This document shows, piece by piece, positions 45,735 to 54,110 of a DNA stretch of 64,000 nt. The notes beneath the pieces were generated by a model. The model searched no databases, was not told the origin of the DNA, and worked only from the letters and a program-made list of their open reading frames with translations. The translations under genes and the position numbers were made by a program. How positions within the stretch are numbered: the first letter of the stretch is position 1; each line of letters begins with the position of its first letter. Origin of the DNA: Actinobacteria bacterium OV450 (lineage in GTDB: Bacteria > Actinomycetota > Actinomycetes > Streptomycetales > Streptomycetaceae); NCBI GenBank assembly GCA_001298555.1, contig LJCW01000220.1, forward strand, positions 98,347 to 162,346, read 5' to 3'.

Positions 45735-45760
45735 CGCACCGCCCTGCGCGGGGCGGTGCG
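45735..45760 (-). terminator. Hairpin after the chitinase gene
   Basis: Perfect ten-base arms CGCACCGCCC (45735-45744) and GGGCGGTGCG (45751-45760) with a 6-base loop, between the chitinase stop and the HutD-like start. Confidence 0.65.
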
Positions 45761-45787
45761 GGCGGGGGCGGCCGGGGCCGAGCCTAC

Positions 45788-47539
45788 CTAGTGCTGGACC
45801 GAGAGGTCGTCGCCGTACACGGCGCCCTGGCCGTACCAGCCGTGCAGGTAGACGGTGACCGTTCCGGAGGCGCCGGTCGTGAAGGGGACCGTCAGTTTCG
45901 TCCAGCCTGCCGCGCCGGTCCACGTACTGGCGTTCGCGCCGCCCCGCACGCCCAGGTAGGCGTAGCTGCCCTGCACCCAGCCGGCGAGCGTGTACGTCGT
46001 GTCCGGGGCGAGGGTCAGGGTCTGGGCGCATTCCCCGGTCCGGGAGGCGGTGGGGGCGCTCTTGAGCGCGTATGAGCCCCCGTGGGCCGGGGTGCCCACG
46101 ACCGCGCCGCCGCTCTCGCACGTCCACGGGGCGAGGGTCCCGCTCTCGAAGCCGCCGTTGACCAGGGCGCCGCTGCCGCCGCCGGGACCGGAGACCGTGA
46201 GGGTGAAGGCGGCCGAGTGCGTGAGCCCGCCCGCGGTGCCGGTGACCGTGACCGGGTAGGTGCCGGGTGCGGCGGAGGCGGACGCGGAGAGCGTGAGCCG
46301 GGCCGAACCGCCCGCCGTGACCGACGCCGGGTCGAGTGCGGCGCTCACTCCGGCGGGTGCGCCGGACGCGGTCAGCGCGACGGTGTGCGCGGTGCCGGAG
46401 ACGACCGCGGTGTTCACGGTCGCGGAGGTGGAGCCGCCGGGGGTGACGGACGCCGAGCCGGGCGCCACGGCCAGCGAGAAGTCGTCGGCGACCGGGCCCC
46501 CGCCGCCGGTGAACGGGGCGAAGGCGTGGCTGAAGTACCAGGGGTCCTGGGCGATGCCCGAGCAGGTGTCGGAGCCGCCGGTGCCGGGGCAGCCGCCGTT
46601 GTCGCGCTGGAGCGCCCAGAAGGACAGGGTGTTGATGCCCTGGCCGGTGGCCCAGTCGTAGACGGCGTTCGCGTCGGCGGTGGTGAAGGTCTCGGCCGGC
46701 CCGTAGTCGTCGATGCCGGGCATCTCGGTGACGCCGATCATGCCCCACAACTGGGCTGGGGTCTTGGCCGGGTACAGGGCGGCGAGCTGGTCGTGGAGCC
46801 CGGTGGCCGCGGTCCGGGTGTCGTTCGCCATGTCGTGGCCGGCGCCGTCGTAGTAGTCGAAGGTCATCAGGTTCACGACGTCGACCCGGGCGCCCGCCGC
46901 CTTGGCGCTCCGGAGGACCGCCAGGCCGGTGGCCGCGAGGCCGCTCGTGGTGGTGGGCAGGGTGTACGAGACCTGGAGCGGGCGGCCGTTCGCGGCGGCC
47001 CAGTCCTGCACCTTCCTGATGGCCTGGTTGCGGCGGTCCACACCGGCCTTGTCGGTCAGCGAGTTGTCCTCGATGTCCATGTCGAGCCGGGAGACCTCGT
47101 AGGTGGTGATCACCTTCTCGTACGCGGCGGCGATCGCGTCCACGCTGGTGCAGCTGTCGGCGATCTCGGTGCCGCCGTTGTCGGCCGCGTACCCGCCGAA
47201 GGAGGGGATCACGTCTCCGCCGCGGGAGCGGATCGTGGCGAAGTCGTCGCCGAAGACGGAGGCCGAGACGGGCCGTCCCCTGTCGCCGTTCCAGTACGGG
47301 GTGCAGGAGCCCTTGGCCTCGGTCTGCACGAACGCCATCGTCAGGTACTTCGCGCCGGACTTCTGGGCGAGATCGGCGGGACTGTCGGAGGAGTACGCCT
47401 CGAAGTACGGGGCGAAGACGTGCGCGGGCAGCGGGGCCGCCGCGTGGGCGGCGCCGCCCGCCCCGAGGACGAGGCCGGCGGACGCGAGGACCGTGGCCAG
47501 CGCCGCGGACAGGGCGTGCAGGGGCCTGGGACGTCTCAT
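45788..47539 (-). CDS. Secreted GH18 chitinase with Ig-like and carbohydrate-binding domains
   Basis: 583 residues. Signal peptide (to about 34), GH18 barrel (about 38-325), Ig-like domain (about 340-430), and a CenC-like carbohydrate-binding module (about 435-583, LVNGGFESGTLAPWTCE). The catalytic motif is L-D153-M-D155-I-E157, the DxDxE of GH18; E157 is the acid. This subtype (APYFEAYS, FWALQRDNGGC) matches bacterial chitinases such as ChiC/ChiD-type enzymes. Hydrolyses chitin outside the cell. GGGAG precedes ATG 47539. Two DasR-type palindromes upstream suggest N-acetylglucosamine-responsive control. Confidence 0.9.
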   Translation of the reverse strand: MRRPRPLHALSAALATVLASAGLVLGAGGAAHAAAPLPAHVFAPYFEAYSSDSPADLAQKSGAKYLTMAFVQTEAKGSCTPYWNGDRGRPVSASVFGDDFATIRSRGGDVIPSFGGYAADNGGTEIADSCTSVDAIAAAYEKVITTYEVSRLDMDIEDNSLTDKAGVDRRNQAIRKVQDWAAANGRPLQVSYTLPTTTSGLAATGLAVLRSAKAAGARVDVVNLMTFDYYDGAGHDMANDTRTAATGLHDQLAALYPAKTPAQLWGMIGVTEMPGIDDYGPAETFTTADANAVYDWATGQGINTLSFWALQRDNGGCPGTGGSDTCSGIAQDPWYFSHAFAPFTGGGGPVADDFSLAVAPGSASVTPGGSTSATVNTAVVSGTAHTVALTASGAPAGVSAALDPASVTAGGSARLTLSASASAAPGTYPVTVTGTAGGLTHSAAFTLTVSGPGGGSGALVNGGFESGTLAPWTCESGGAVVGTPAHGGSYALKSAPTASRTGECAQTLTLAPDTTYTLAGWVQGSYAYLGVRGGANASTWTGAAGWTKLTVPFTTGASGTVTVYLHGWYGQGAVYGDDLSVQH

Positions 47540-47584
47540 CGATGCTCCCGGTGGGGCGTGAGCGAACGGGCGGACGCCTCATGA

Positions 47585-47622
47585 TTGGTCTGGACCAACT
47601 CCGGGTCAAGGGTCCAGACCTC
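47585..47622. promoter_or_regulatory. Paired DasR-type (dre) sites in the chitinase promoter
   Basis: TTGGTCTGGACCAA (47585-47598) and AGGGTCCAGACCTC (47609-47622) sit 24 bases apart, centre to centre. Both match the DasR-responsive core TGGTCTAGACCA and the direct repeats described in Streptomyces chitinase promoters. They lie 46-83 bases before the chitinase start. Confidence 0.75.
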
Positions 47623-47648
47623 TTCAATTGCCGTGGAAGAAACGGGAG

Positions 47649-48392
47649 TTACAGGAGGCGCCGGGTGGTGAAGGGCAGTGATGCGTACCCGGGCCGGGCG
47701 GAGTCCGCCGGGGCGCCGTCGGCGGCGTCCGTGTCGATCGCGTACACCATGAGCGTGCTGCTGCCGGTGGGGCCGGTGGTGGTGGCGCGCAGCCGGTAGC
47801 GCTCGGTGCGGACGGCGTCGCGGCCAAGTGCGGCGCCGCCCTCGTAGAGGCCGGCCGGCCTGACGTCGGTGGCCATGCGCAGGTCCACGGAACGCCAGGC
47901 GCCGGTGGCCGGATCGCGGCGTTCCAGGACGAAGGGGGTCGCGGGCCCGGGGAGGTCGCCGGGTTCGCCGGGCAGGGGCTCCATCTGGAAGGCGATCAGC
48001 AGGTGCCCGTAGTCCCGGGAGTTGCCGTTGTGGACGGTGACCGTGAACTCCCTGGCGGGGCCTCCGCGGACCAGGTTCAGTCCGCCGCCCGCGGCGGACG
48101 CGGTCAGCGACAGCCGGGTCGCGGGGGTGGGGGCCGCGGCCGGCACCTTCGCGGGCGCGGCCGGGGACGCGGTGACGGGGGCGGAGGCGGGGGGTGTGGC
48201 CGTCACCGTCGCGGCGACGCCCGGGGCGGCCGACGCGGTCGCCGTCGGCGACGCGGAACCCGAGGGCTGGACGCCCGCCGACCGCGAGGGCGCGGCGGCC
48301 GGATGGTCCGCGTGCCCCGTGCAAGCCGTCAGTACGGCGGGCAGTGCCGCCAGTACCGCCGTGGCGATCAGCAGACGGCGTCTGACGTACAT
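47649..48392 (-). CDS. Lipoprotein of unknown function
   Basis: 247 residues, family not recognised. Signal with lipobox (AVLTAC), a long Ala/Pro/Ser/Thr spacer (about 25-100), then a ~140-residue beta-rich domain (FTVTVHNGNSRDYGHLLIAFQMEPLPG..., ERYRLRATTTGPTGSSTLMVYA) resembling secreted Ig-like folds. Probably tethered to the outer face of the membrane. AGGAGG precedes ATG 48392; the longer upstream frame lacks a signal peptide. It ends 110 bases before the chitinase. Confidence 0.7.
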   Translation of the reverse strand: MYVRRRLLIATAVLAALPAVLTACTGHADHPAAAPSRSAGVQPSGSASPTATASAAPGVAATVTATPPASAPVTASPAAPAKVPAAAPTPATRLSLTASAAGGGLNLVRGGPAREFTVTVHNGNSRDYGHLLIAFQMEPLPGEPGDLPGPATPFVLERRDPATGAWRSVDLRMATDVRPAGLYEGGAALGRDAVRTERYRLRATTTGPTGSSTLMVYAIDTDAADGAPADSARPGYASLPFTTRRLL

Positions 48393-48490
48393 GGTCGGCC
48401 CTCCTACGACTCCCGTGAGGCAGGACCGTAACAAGGGCTCCGCACCGGCGCAGAGGCACGGTCGATGACGCTTCGATCACGGTTCGGCAC

Positions 48491-48594
48491 GCCCGGACCA
48501 GGCCGGACCAGGCCGGACCAGGCCGGACCAGGCCGGACCAGGCCGGACCAGGCCGGACCAGGCCGGACCAGGCCGGACCAGGCCGGACCAGGCC
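48491..48594. repeat. 10-bp tandem repeat GGCCGGACCA, ten copies
   Basis: Nine perfect copies of GGCCGGACCA follow one variant (GCCCGGACCA), with a partial GGCC at the end. It lies in the intergenic space between the lipoprotein promoter and the oxidoreductase terminator. No coding role is visible. Confidence 0.95.
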
Positions 48595-48620
48595 CCGGGG
48601 CGGGCGCGCCCGCCCCGGGG
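48593..48620 (-). terminator. Perfect 28-base palindrome, terminator-like
   Basis: CCCCGGGGCGGGCG (48593-48606) followed directly by its reverse complement. It starts 4 bases after the stop of the oxidoreductase gene (minus strand) and abuts the 10-bp repeat array. Confidence 0.65.
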
Positions 48621-48624
48621 GCGG

Positions 48625-49287
48625 TCAGGCCCTGAACTCCTCCTGGCGTACCGGGGAGGCGTCGGCGAGGGCCTTCACCACCGCATCGGTCCCCGCCCGG
48701 AGCCCGTACACCGGGGTGCCGGGCTGCTGGCGCCAGGAGTCGTCGAGACCGCCCGCGTCGACCGTGTCGAAGCCGAGTTCGTCGACGAGCGCCCGTACGG
48801 TCCGCTTGGCCGCCTCGTCGTCGCCGGCGATCGGGAGGGCCATCCGGTCGGGAGCCCCGGCCGGGCGGTGCCGGTCCAGGATGTCCTGGGCGTACGTCCC
48901 GTTGAAGGCCTTCACCACCGGGTGTCCGAGGCGGCGCTCGCTCCACCGGCTCTCGGTCAGGCCCTCGTCCTCGATCTCGGCGATGCGGCCGTCGCGCCGC
49001 TTCGGGTAGTAGTTCCCCGTCTCGATGAGGACGAAGTCCTTCGCCGCCGCGTCGAAGAGGCCGGCGGGCAGGTTCGCCACGTTCTTCAGGGGGATCGTGA
49101 CGACGACGACCTCGGCGCCGCGGGCCGCCTCCGTGACGGTGACGGGCGTGGCCCCCGTCTCCTTCGCGAGGTCGGCCAGGGTCTCGGGGCCGCGGGAGTT
49201 CGCCACGGACACCTCGTGCCCGAGGGCGGTGAGCCGGCGGGTGAGGTTGCCGCCGATGTTGCCTGCGCCGATGATGCCGATCTTCAT
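48625..49287 (-). CDS. NAD(P)-binding oxidoreductase, NADPH:F420-reductase-like
   Basis: 220 residues. Begins MKIGIIGAGNIGGNLTRRL, a glycine-rich Rossmann motif, followed by VANSRGPETLADL (NADPH-specific SR pattern) and PLKNVANLPAGLFD. The C-terminal VKAFNGTYAQDIL and DSWRQQPGTPVYG fit the F420-dependent NADP reductase / NpdG-like family. Substrate uncertain. ATG 49287 has GGAGG immediately upstream; the extended upstream frame precedes the fold and is rejected. Confidence 0.82.
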   Translation of the reverse strand: MKIGIIGAGNIGGNLTRRLTALGHEVSVANSRGPETLADLAKETGATPVTVTEAARGAEVVVVTIPLKNVANLPAGLFDAAAKDFVLIETGNYYPKRRDGRIAEIEDEGLTESRWSERRLGHPVVKAFNGTYAQDILDRHRPAGAPDRMALPIAGDDEAAKRTVRALVDELGFDTVDAGGLDDSWRQQPGTPVYGLRAGTDAVVKALADASPVRQEEFRA

Positions 49288-49831
49288 GAGCCCTCCAGTG
49301 CGTGCACGGTGGTCGGGTGCTGCGAGGAGTCCGAACCGCCGCAGGCCCCCGGGCATTCCGCGTTCGGCGCCGTCGCGCCCCTATTCCCCCGTACGAGTGG
49401 CCGGTTCCCGGCCATCGGACTTTCACAAGATCGCTTATGTGGGGTTTCATTCATTCGCCGCCCACCGGGGCGGCGAGCGGGCGCGCGGCCGACCACCGCC
49501 CCCGTCCCGCTCGTTCGCGCACCACGTGACCCGACACGAGGGACCAGCATGGGGTTCCGGCTTCAGGGGCAGCCGACCATCACAGACACCGGCCCCGCGG
49601 CGGACAGCGGCTGGCGCGGGGCGCCCACGACCGGATCCAAGCGGCCGGGCCCGACGCCCGTACGCGGGTGCGCCGGACGAGTTCGCCCCGGTAGGCACGT
49701 ATACGCCAGCGGCGTCGCATTCAGGCCATTTCGCACGATCCGAGAACCGTCCGCGGCGACGGGGACGTCATCGGTGGGGTCAGTGTCCTGACCGCACGGG
49801 CACCCACTCCGCACGGGGAAAGGTCCGACCG
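49288..49831. other. Gene-free stretch
   Basis: About 540 bases between divergent genes. It contains the promoters of both. A GAGGGACC-ATG at about 49549 opens an 81-codon frame, but its sequence is low-complexity Gly/Pro/Arg without family resemblance. No operator or RNA gene was recognised. Confidence 0.45.
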
Positions 49832-50296
49832 ATGCCCAAGCTCCCGGCCCAGCGCACCGCTTCCATCGCCCTCGCCGCCACGGCCGCGGCGGCCGCACTC
49901 TCCCTCGCCTTCGTCACCAGCGCCTCCGCGACCGCGGATGCCGGCCCTGCACCGTCCGTGTCCGGCGGCCCGGAGGGCGCGTTCACCCGGATCACCGACT
50001 TCTACGGCGCGTACATCGACGCGGTGTACGACGGCGACGGGGCACTGGCGGACCGGCTGCGGGCCGCCTACCTGTCCGTACCGCTCCAGCGCGAGCTGAG
50101 GACGTGGGAGGACGCCAACCACGCGGACGGGGTGCTGCGCGCGCAGAACGTGCCGCTCCGGTGGAAGGTCACCTCCACCGGCAACGGCATGGGCAAGGCC
50201 AACGCCACCGTCACCCTCACCTGGGGCGGCGACACCACGCAGATCCTCGTCCAGGCCGACCTCGGGACCCGGAGGATCGTGTCCCTCAAGGGCTGA
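49832..50296 (+). CDS. Small secreted protein, possibly DUF3828-like
   Basis: 154 residues. Signal peptide (ASIALAATAAAAALSLAFVTSASA), then a ~110-residue domain starting FTRITDFYGAYIDAVYDGD, with a strand-rich C-terminus (ATVTLTWGGDTTQILVQADL). The FYxxYxxA start recalls DUF3828-type proteins, but I am not certain. GGAAAGG precedes ATG 49832. Alone between divergent and convergent genes. Confidence 0.65.
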   Translation: MPKLPAQRTASIALAATAAAAALSLAFVTSASATADAGPAPSVSGGPEGAFTRITDFYGAYIDAVYDGDGALADRLRAAYLSVPLQRELRTWEDANHADGVLRAQNVPLRWKVTSTGNGMGKANATVTLTWGGDTTQILVQADLGTRRIVSLKG

Positions 50297-50332
50297 GGTC
50301 CCCCGACGGCGGGCCCGACGGCGGGCCGGACG

Positions 50333-50369
50333 CACGGGTGGGGGCCACCGCCGGCGGCCCCCACCCGTG
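50333..50369. terminator. Bidirectional hairpin between convergent genes
   Basis: Perfect 14-base arms CACGGGTGGGGGCC / GGCCCCCACCCGTG with a 9-base loop, 36 bases past the secreted-protein stop and 13 bases before the fprA stop on the other strand. Can serve both genes. Confidence 0.75.
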
Positions 50370-50382
50370 TACGGCGCGACCG

Positions 50383-51744
50383 TTACGCGCCACTCGCCTT
50401 CAGCATGTCCTCGCGCTCGACGATCTTCACGCGCTCGCGGCCCTGAGGCTCGCCCAGCGCCTTCTCGGCGGCGTCGAGGCGGTACCAGCCCTCCCACGTC
50501 GTGAAGCGCACGCTCCGCTCGGCCAGGAAGGCCTCGACGGCCTCCGGCGCGGGCGTGGCCGGCGTCCGCAGGCGGCCGCCCGCGTGGTCCGCCAGGAGGT
50601 TCGCGACCGTCTCGTTCGCGTCGCCCTTGGTGTGGCCGATGAGGCCGATCGGCCCGCGGCGGATCCAGCCGGTGACGTACGTCGACTTCAGGTGCTCGCC
50701 CGCCTCCATCACGCGGCCGCCCTCGTCCGGGACCGTGCCGCTCTCGACGTCCCACGGCAGCTTGGGCAGTTCGTCGGAGAGGTAGCCCACGGCGCGGTAC
50801 ACGGACTGGACGTCCCAGTCGGTGAACTGTCCGGTGCCCTTGACGTTGCCCGTGCCGTCGAGCTCGGTGCGCTCGGTGCGCAGGCCGACGACCTTGCCGT
50901 CCTCGCCGAGGATCTCGACCGGGGACTCGAAGAAGTGCAGGAAGAGCTTGTGCGGGCGCTCACCGATGTCGCGGATCGCCCAGTTCTCCAGGGTCTTGGC
51001 GACCATGTCGGTCTGCTTGTTGCCCCGCCGCTCGGCGATCGAGCCCTCGTCGTAGTCGATGTCCTCGGGGTTGACGATGACCTCGATGTTGGGCGAGTGG
51101 TCGAGCTCGCGCAGCTCCATGGGGCTGAACTTGGCCTGGGCCGGGCCGCGGCGGCCGAAGACGTGCACCTCGAGCGCCTTGTTGGCCTGGAGGCCGGCGT
51201 GGACGTTCGCCGGGATCTCGGTCGGCAGCAGCTCGTCGGCGGTCTTCGCGAGGATGCGCGCGACGTCGAGGGCGACGTTGCCGACACCGAGCACGGCGAC
51301 CTTCTCGGCCTCCAGCGGCCAGGTGCGCGGGACGTCGGGGTGGCCGTCGTACCAGGAGACGAAGTCGGCGGCGCCGTAGGAGCCGTCGAGGTCGACGCCC
51401 GGTATGTCGAGCGCGCGGTCTGCGGTGGCGCCGGTGGAGAAGATCACGGCGTCGTAGAACGAGTGGAGTTCGTCGAGGCTGATGTCGTTCGGGTAGTCCA
51501 CGTTGCCGAAGAGCCGGACCTGCGGCTTGTCGAGCACCTGGTGGAGGGCCGTGATGATGCCCTTGATCCGCGGGTGGTCGGGGGCCACCCCGTACCGGAT
51601 CAGGCCGAAGGGGGCGGGCATCCGCTCGAAGAGGTCGATGGAGACACCCGGCTCGGCGGCCGCCTCGGACTTCAGCAGCGCATCGGCGGCGTAGATTCCG
51701 GCGGGGCCGGCACCGACGATTGCTACCCGCAGGGGGCGAGGCAT
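50383..51744 (-). CDS. fprA: NADPH-ferredoxin/adrenodoxin-type reductase
   Basis: 453 residues. FAD-binding Rossmann start RVAIVGAGPAGIYAADALL, then RMPAPFGLIRYGVAPDHPRIK, characteristic of FprA/adrenodoxin reductase. The NADPH-binding VAVLGVGNVALDVARIL and GWIRRGPIGLIGHTKGDA follow. It transfers electrons from NADPH to ferredoxins, supporting P450s, Rieske oxygenases and Fe-S assembly. Cytoplasmic. Divergent from the PHP gene across 214 bases with several inverted repeats. It could feed the orphan Rieske oxygenase, but that is speculation. Confidence 0.92.
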   Translation of the reverse strand: MPRPLRVAIVGAGPAGIYAADALLKSEAAAEPGVSIDLFERMPAPFGLIRYGVAPDHPRIKGIITALHQVLDKPQVRLFGNVDYPNDISLDELHSFYDAVIFSTGATADRALDIPGVDLDGSYGAADFVSWYDGHPDVPRTWPLEAEKVAVLGVGNVALDVARILAKTADELLPTEIPANVHAGLQANKALEVHVFGRRGPAQAKFSPMELRELDHSPNIEVIVNPEDIDYDEGSIAERRGNKQTDMVAKTLENWAIRDIGERPHKLFLHFFESPVEILGEDGKVVGLRTERTELDGTGNVKGTGQFTDWDVQSVYRAVGYLSDELPKLPWDVESGTVPDEGGRVMEAGEHLKSTYVTGWIRRGPIGLIGHTKGDANETVANLLADHAGGRLRTPATPAPEAVEAFLAERSVRFTTWEGWYRLDAAEKALGEPQGRERVKIVEREDMLKASGA

Positions 51745-51821
51745 GACAGGTTCCCTTCGACCGACAAAAAGACTGGATCAAGGGAACCTTAAGCTAAGGG
51801 GACCCTAACCCTGCACCCACC

Positions 51822-51847
51822 CCTTGTTTATGGCCCCATAAACAGGG
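51822..51847. promoter_or_regulatory. AT-rich palindrome upstream of fprA / PHP gene
   Basis: Perfect nine-base arms TGTTTATGG / CCATAAACA (51825-51833, 51836-51844), extended by two further pairs to 51822-51847. A second palindrome, CACTGAGCTCAGTG, lies at 51887-51900. Both are in the divergent gap and could be operators; the regulators are unknown. Confidence 0.45.
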
Positions 51848-51958
51848 CTTATGACCTTCCCAAGACATCCTTGGGGTTCCCGGTCACACTGAGCTCAGTG
51901 ACAGTTCCCGGCCTCACGGCGATCAGACCGGCGGAGCAGGGAGCCAGGAGGTGCGTCC

Positions 51959-53008
51959 ATGGATCCGGTCGCGGCGCTGGAGCGCATCGCGTTCCTGCTG
52001 GAGCGCGGGCAGGCGCCCACCTACCGCGTGCAGGCCTTCCGGAGGGCCGCGGCCGCACTCGTGGAGCTGGGAGAGTCCGGGGTGCGGGAGCGCGTCGAGG
52101 CGGGGACCCTGGAGGCCGTCAAGGGCATCGGGCCGAAAACCGCCCAGGTGGTGCGGGAGGCGGTCGGCGGGGCGATCCCCGCGTACTTGCAGGCGCTGGA
52201 GGACGAGGTCGCTGCGCACCCCGGGGGTCCGCCGGCGAGCCCCGCCGCCCGCGCCCTGCGCGCGGCCCTGCGGGGGGACTGCCACCTGCACTCCGAATGG
52301 TCCGACGGGGGCAGCCCGATCGAGACCATGGGCCTGGCGGCGGCCGGGCTGGGCCACGAGTGGGCCGTGCTCACGGACCACTCCCCGAGCCTGACCGTCG
52401 CCCGCGGGCTCTCGCCGGAGCGGCTGCGCGAGCAGCTGGAGGTGGTGGCCGAGCTGAACCGGACGTGGGCGCCCTTCCGGCTGCTCACCGGGATCGAGTG
52501 CGACATCCTGGCCGACGGCTCGCTGGACCAGGAGCCGGAGCTGCTGGACCGGCTCGACCTCGTGGTGGGCTCCGTCCATTCGAAGCTGCGGATGGAGTCG
52601 CCCGCGATGACGCGGCGCCTGCTGGCGGCCGTGCGCAACCCCCTGATGGACGTACTGGGCCACTGCACGGGCCGGCTGGTGACCGGCCGGACCCGCCCCG
52701 AGTCACAGTTCGACGCCGAGGCGGTCTTCGCCGCCTGCGCGGAGTCCGGAACCGCGGTGGAGATCAACAGCCGGCCCGAACGGCTGGACCCGCCGCGCCG
52801 GCTGCTGCGGCTGGCGGTGGAGTCGGGGACGCTGTTCGCGATCGACACGGACGCTCACGCGCCGGGCCAGCTGGACTGGCAGCCGACCGGCTGCGAACGG
52901 GCCGTGGAGTGCGGGGTGACGGCCGAACGGGTCGTGAACACGTGGCCGCGGGAGCAGCTGCTGGAGTGGACCCGGACCCGCCGCCCGCCCGCCAAGGCCG
53001 CCGCCTGA
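51959..53008 (+). CDS. PHP-domain phosphoesterase with helix-hairpin-helix (PolX C-terminal-like)
   Basis: 349 residues. The N-terminal ~75 residues resemble the fingers/HhH part of PolX (QAPTYRVQAFRRAAAALVELG, VKGIGPKTAQVVREAV). A PHP domain follows, with metal ligands in GDCHLHSEWSDG, LTDHSPS, GIECDIL and IDTDAHAPG. Complete PolX enzymes (about 570 residues) carry a polymerase domain in between, which is absent here. Likely a DNA 3'-end phosphoesterase or exonuclease in repair. AGGAGG lies 8 bases before ATG 51959. Confidence 0.82.
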   Translation: MDPVAALERIAFLLERGQAPTYRVQAFRRAAAALVELGESGVRERVEAGTLEAVKGIGPKTAQVVREAVGGAIPAYLQALEDEVAAHPGGPPASPAARALRAALRGDCHLHSEWSDGGSPIETMGLAAAGLGHEWAVLTDHSPSLTVARGLSPERLREQLEVVAELNRTWAPFRLLTGIECDILADGSLDQEPELLDRLDLVVGSVHSKLRMESPAMTRRLLAAVRNPLMDVLGHCTGRLVTGRTRPESQFDAEAVFAACAESGTAVEINSRPERLDPPRRLLRLAVESGTLFAIDTDAHAPGQLDWQPTGCERAVECGVTAERVVNTWPREQLLEWTRTRRPPAKAAA

Positions 53009-53050
53009 GGCCGGCGGCGCCGCCCGGGGGAGGCGGCCGGGCCCACCGGC

Positions 53051-54034
53051 TCACCGGAGCCCGCCCAGGGCGGCTCCGCGCACCAGCAGCAGTACGACAT
53101 CACCTCCGGCGACCGCCATGGTGAGCAGGAACGGGATCCGGCTCCGGCCGGTCCGCCGCCCCGCACCCGCGAGCACCACCGCGGCCGTCACCGCGAGCAG
53201 CACCCACCCGTACGGGGGCACCCGCCCGGGCGGTCCGGCGACCAGGGCCACGGCCGAACCGAGGACCAGCAGCCCCCCGACGACCGCCGAGCAGCGGGCC
53301 CCGATCCGGTGCGGCAGCCCCACCACCCCCGTGGCCAGGTCGTCCTCGATGTCGGGCAGGACGTTGGCGAAGTGCGCACCCGTACCCAGCAGGGCCGCCG
53401 CGGCCGTCAGCCACCACGGCGGCCAGGGGGCCCCGGGCAGGCCCAGGGTGACGAAGGCGGGCAGCAGCCCGAAGGCGAGGGCGTACGGGAGCCACGAGGC
53501 CGCGGTGCCCTTCAGCCGCAGGTTGTACGCCCACGCGGCCCCCACCCCCCACAGGTGAGCACAGCCGGCGAGCGCTCCGGTGGCCAGGGACAGCGGGATG
53601 CAGAGCAGCAGAGCCGTGAGGGCCGCGGCCGTCACGGCGGCGGGCCGGACCGCTCCCGAGGCCAGGGGTTTGTCACGTCGGCCGGTCGCCAGGTCGCGGC
53701 GGAGGTCGACGCGGTCGTTGCTCCAGCCGACCGACAGCTGCCCGGCGGCGACGGCGGCCACGGTGAGCGCCGTCCCGGGGAGGCCGCGCCCGACGGCGGC
53801 GGCCAGGGCGGCGGTGAACAGGGTCACGGCGGCGGCGGGCACCGGGTGGCAGGCCCCGAGCAGGGCGGACACGGCGGACAGGGCGGGCGCGGGGGGACCG
53901 GCGGCGGGCGTGGGCCCTCCGGTCCGGGGCGCGGCGGAGGGTGCGGAGGCAGGCGCGGCGGAGGGCGTGGCGGCAGACCCGGCACCGGGTGTGGCGTCGG
54001 GGGCGGTTCCGTCGGCGGCTCGGGCGGGGGACAC
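53051..54034 (-). CDS. UbiA-family membrane prenyltransferase
   Basis: 327 residues with an N-terminal Ala/Pro-rich tail (about 50) and 7-9 membrane helices. Both Asp-rich motifs are present: N106-D-R-V-D110 (NDxxD) and LPDIEDD near 227. These bind the Mg-diphosphate of a prenyl donor. Such enzymes prenylate aromatic acceptors or quinone precursors. Divergent from the type III PKS operon at 76 bases, so it may prenylate the resorcinol or quinone made there. GTG 54034 start, no clear ribosome site. It could instead have a primary-metabolism role. Confidence 0.82.
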   Translation of the reverse strand: MSPARAADGTAPDATPGAGSAATPSAAPASAPSAAPRTGGPTPAAGPPAPALSAVSALLGACHPVPAAAVTLFTAALAAAVGRGLPGTALTVAAVAAGQLSVGWSNDRVDLRRDLATGRRDKPLASGAVRPAAVTAAALTALLLCIPLSLATGALAGCAHLWGVGAAWAYNLRLKGTAASWLPYALAFGLLPAFVTLGLPGAPWPPWWLTAAAALLGTGAHFANVLPDIEDDLATGVVGLPHRIGARCSAVVGGLLVLGSAVALVAGPPGRVPPYGWVLLAVTAAVVLAGAGRRTGRSRIPFLLTMAVAGGDVVLLLVRGAALGGLR

Positions 54035-54110
54035 ATGATCACGCTATGCCGCGCCGCGCCCGGTAGGCCGCATTCCTCACGAAGTGTCAGTTGTTCCCTA
54101 TGTTGAATCA

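Noticed and set aside
48491..48594. Possible CRISPR array
   Set aside because: The 10-base units are contiguous without spacers, and there are no cas genes.
49549..49791. 81-codon frame preceded by GAGGGACC
   Set aside because: Composition is Gly/Pro/Arg-rich with no family resemblance; the ribosome site alone is not enough.
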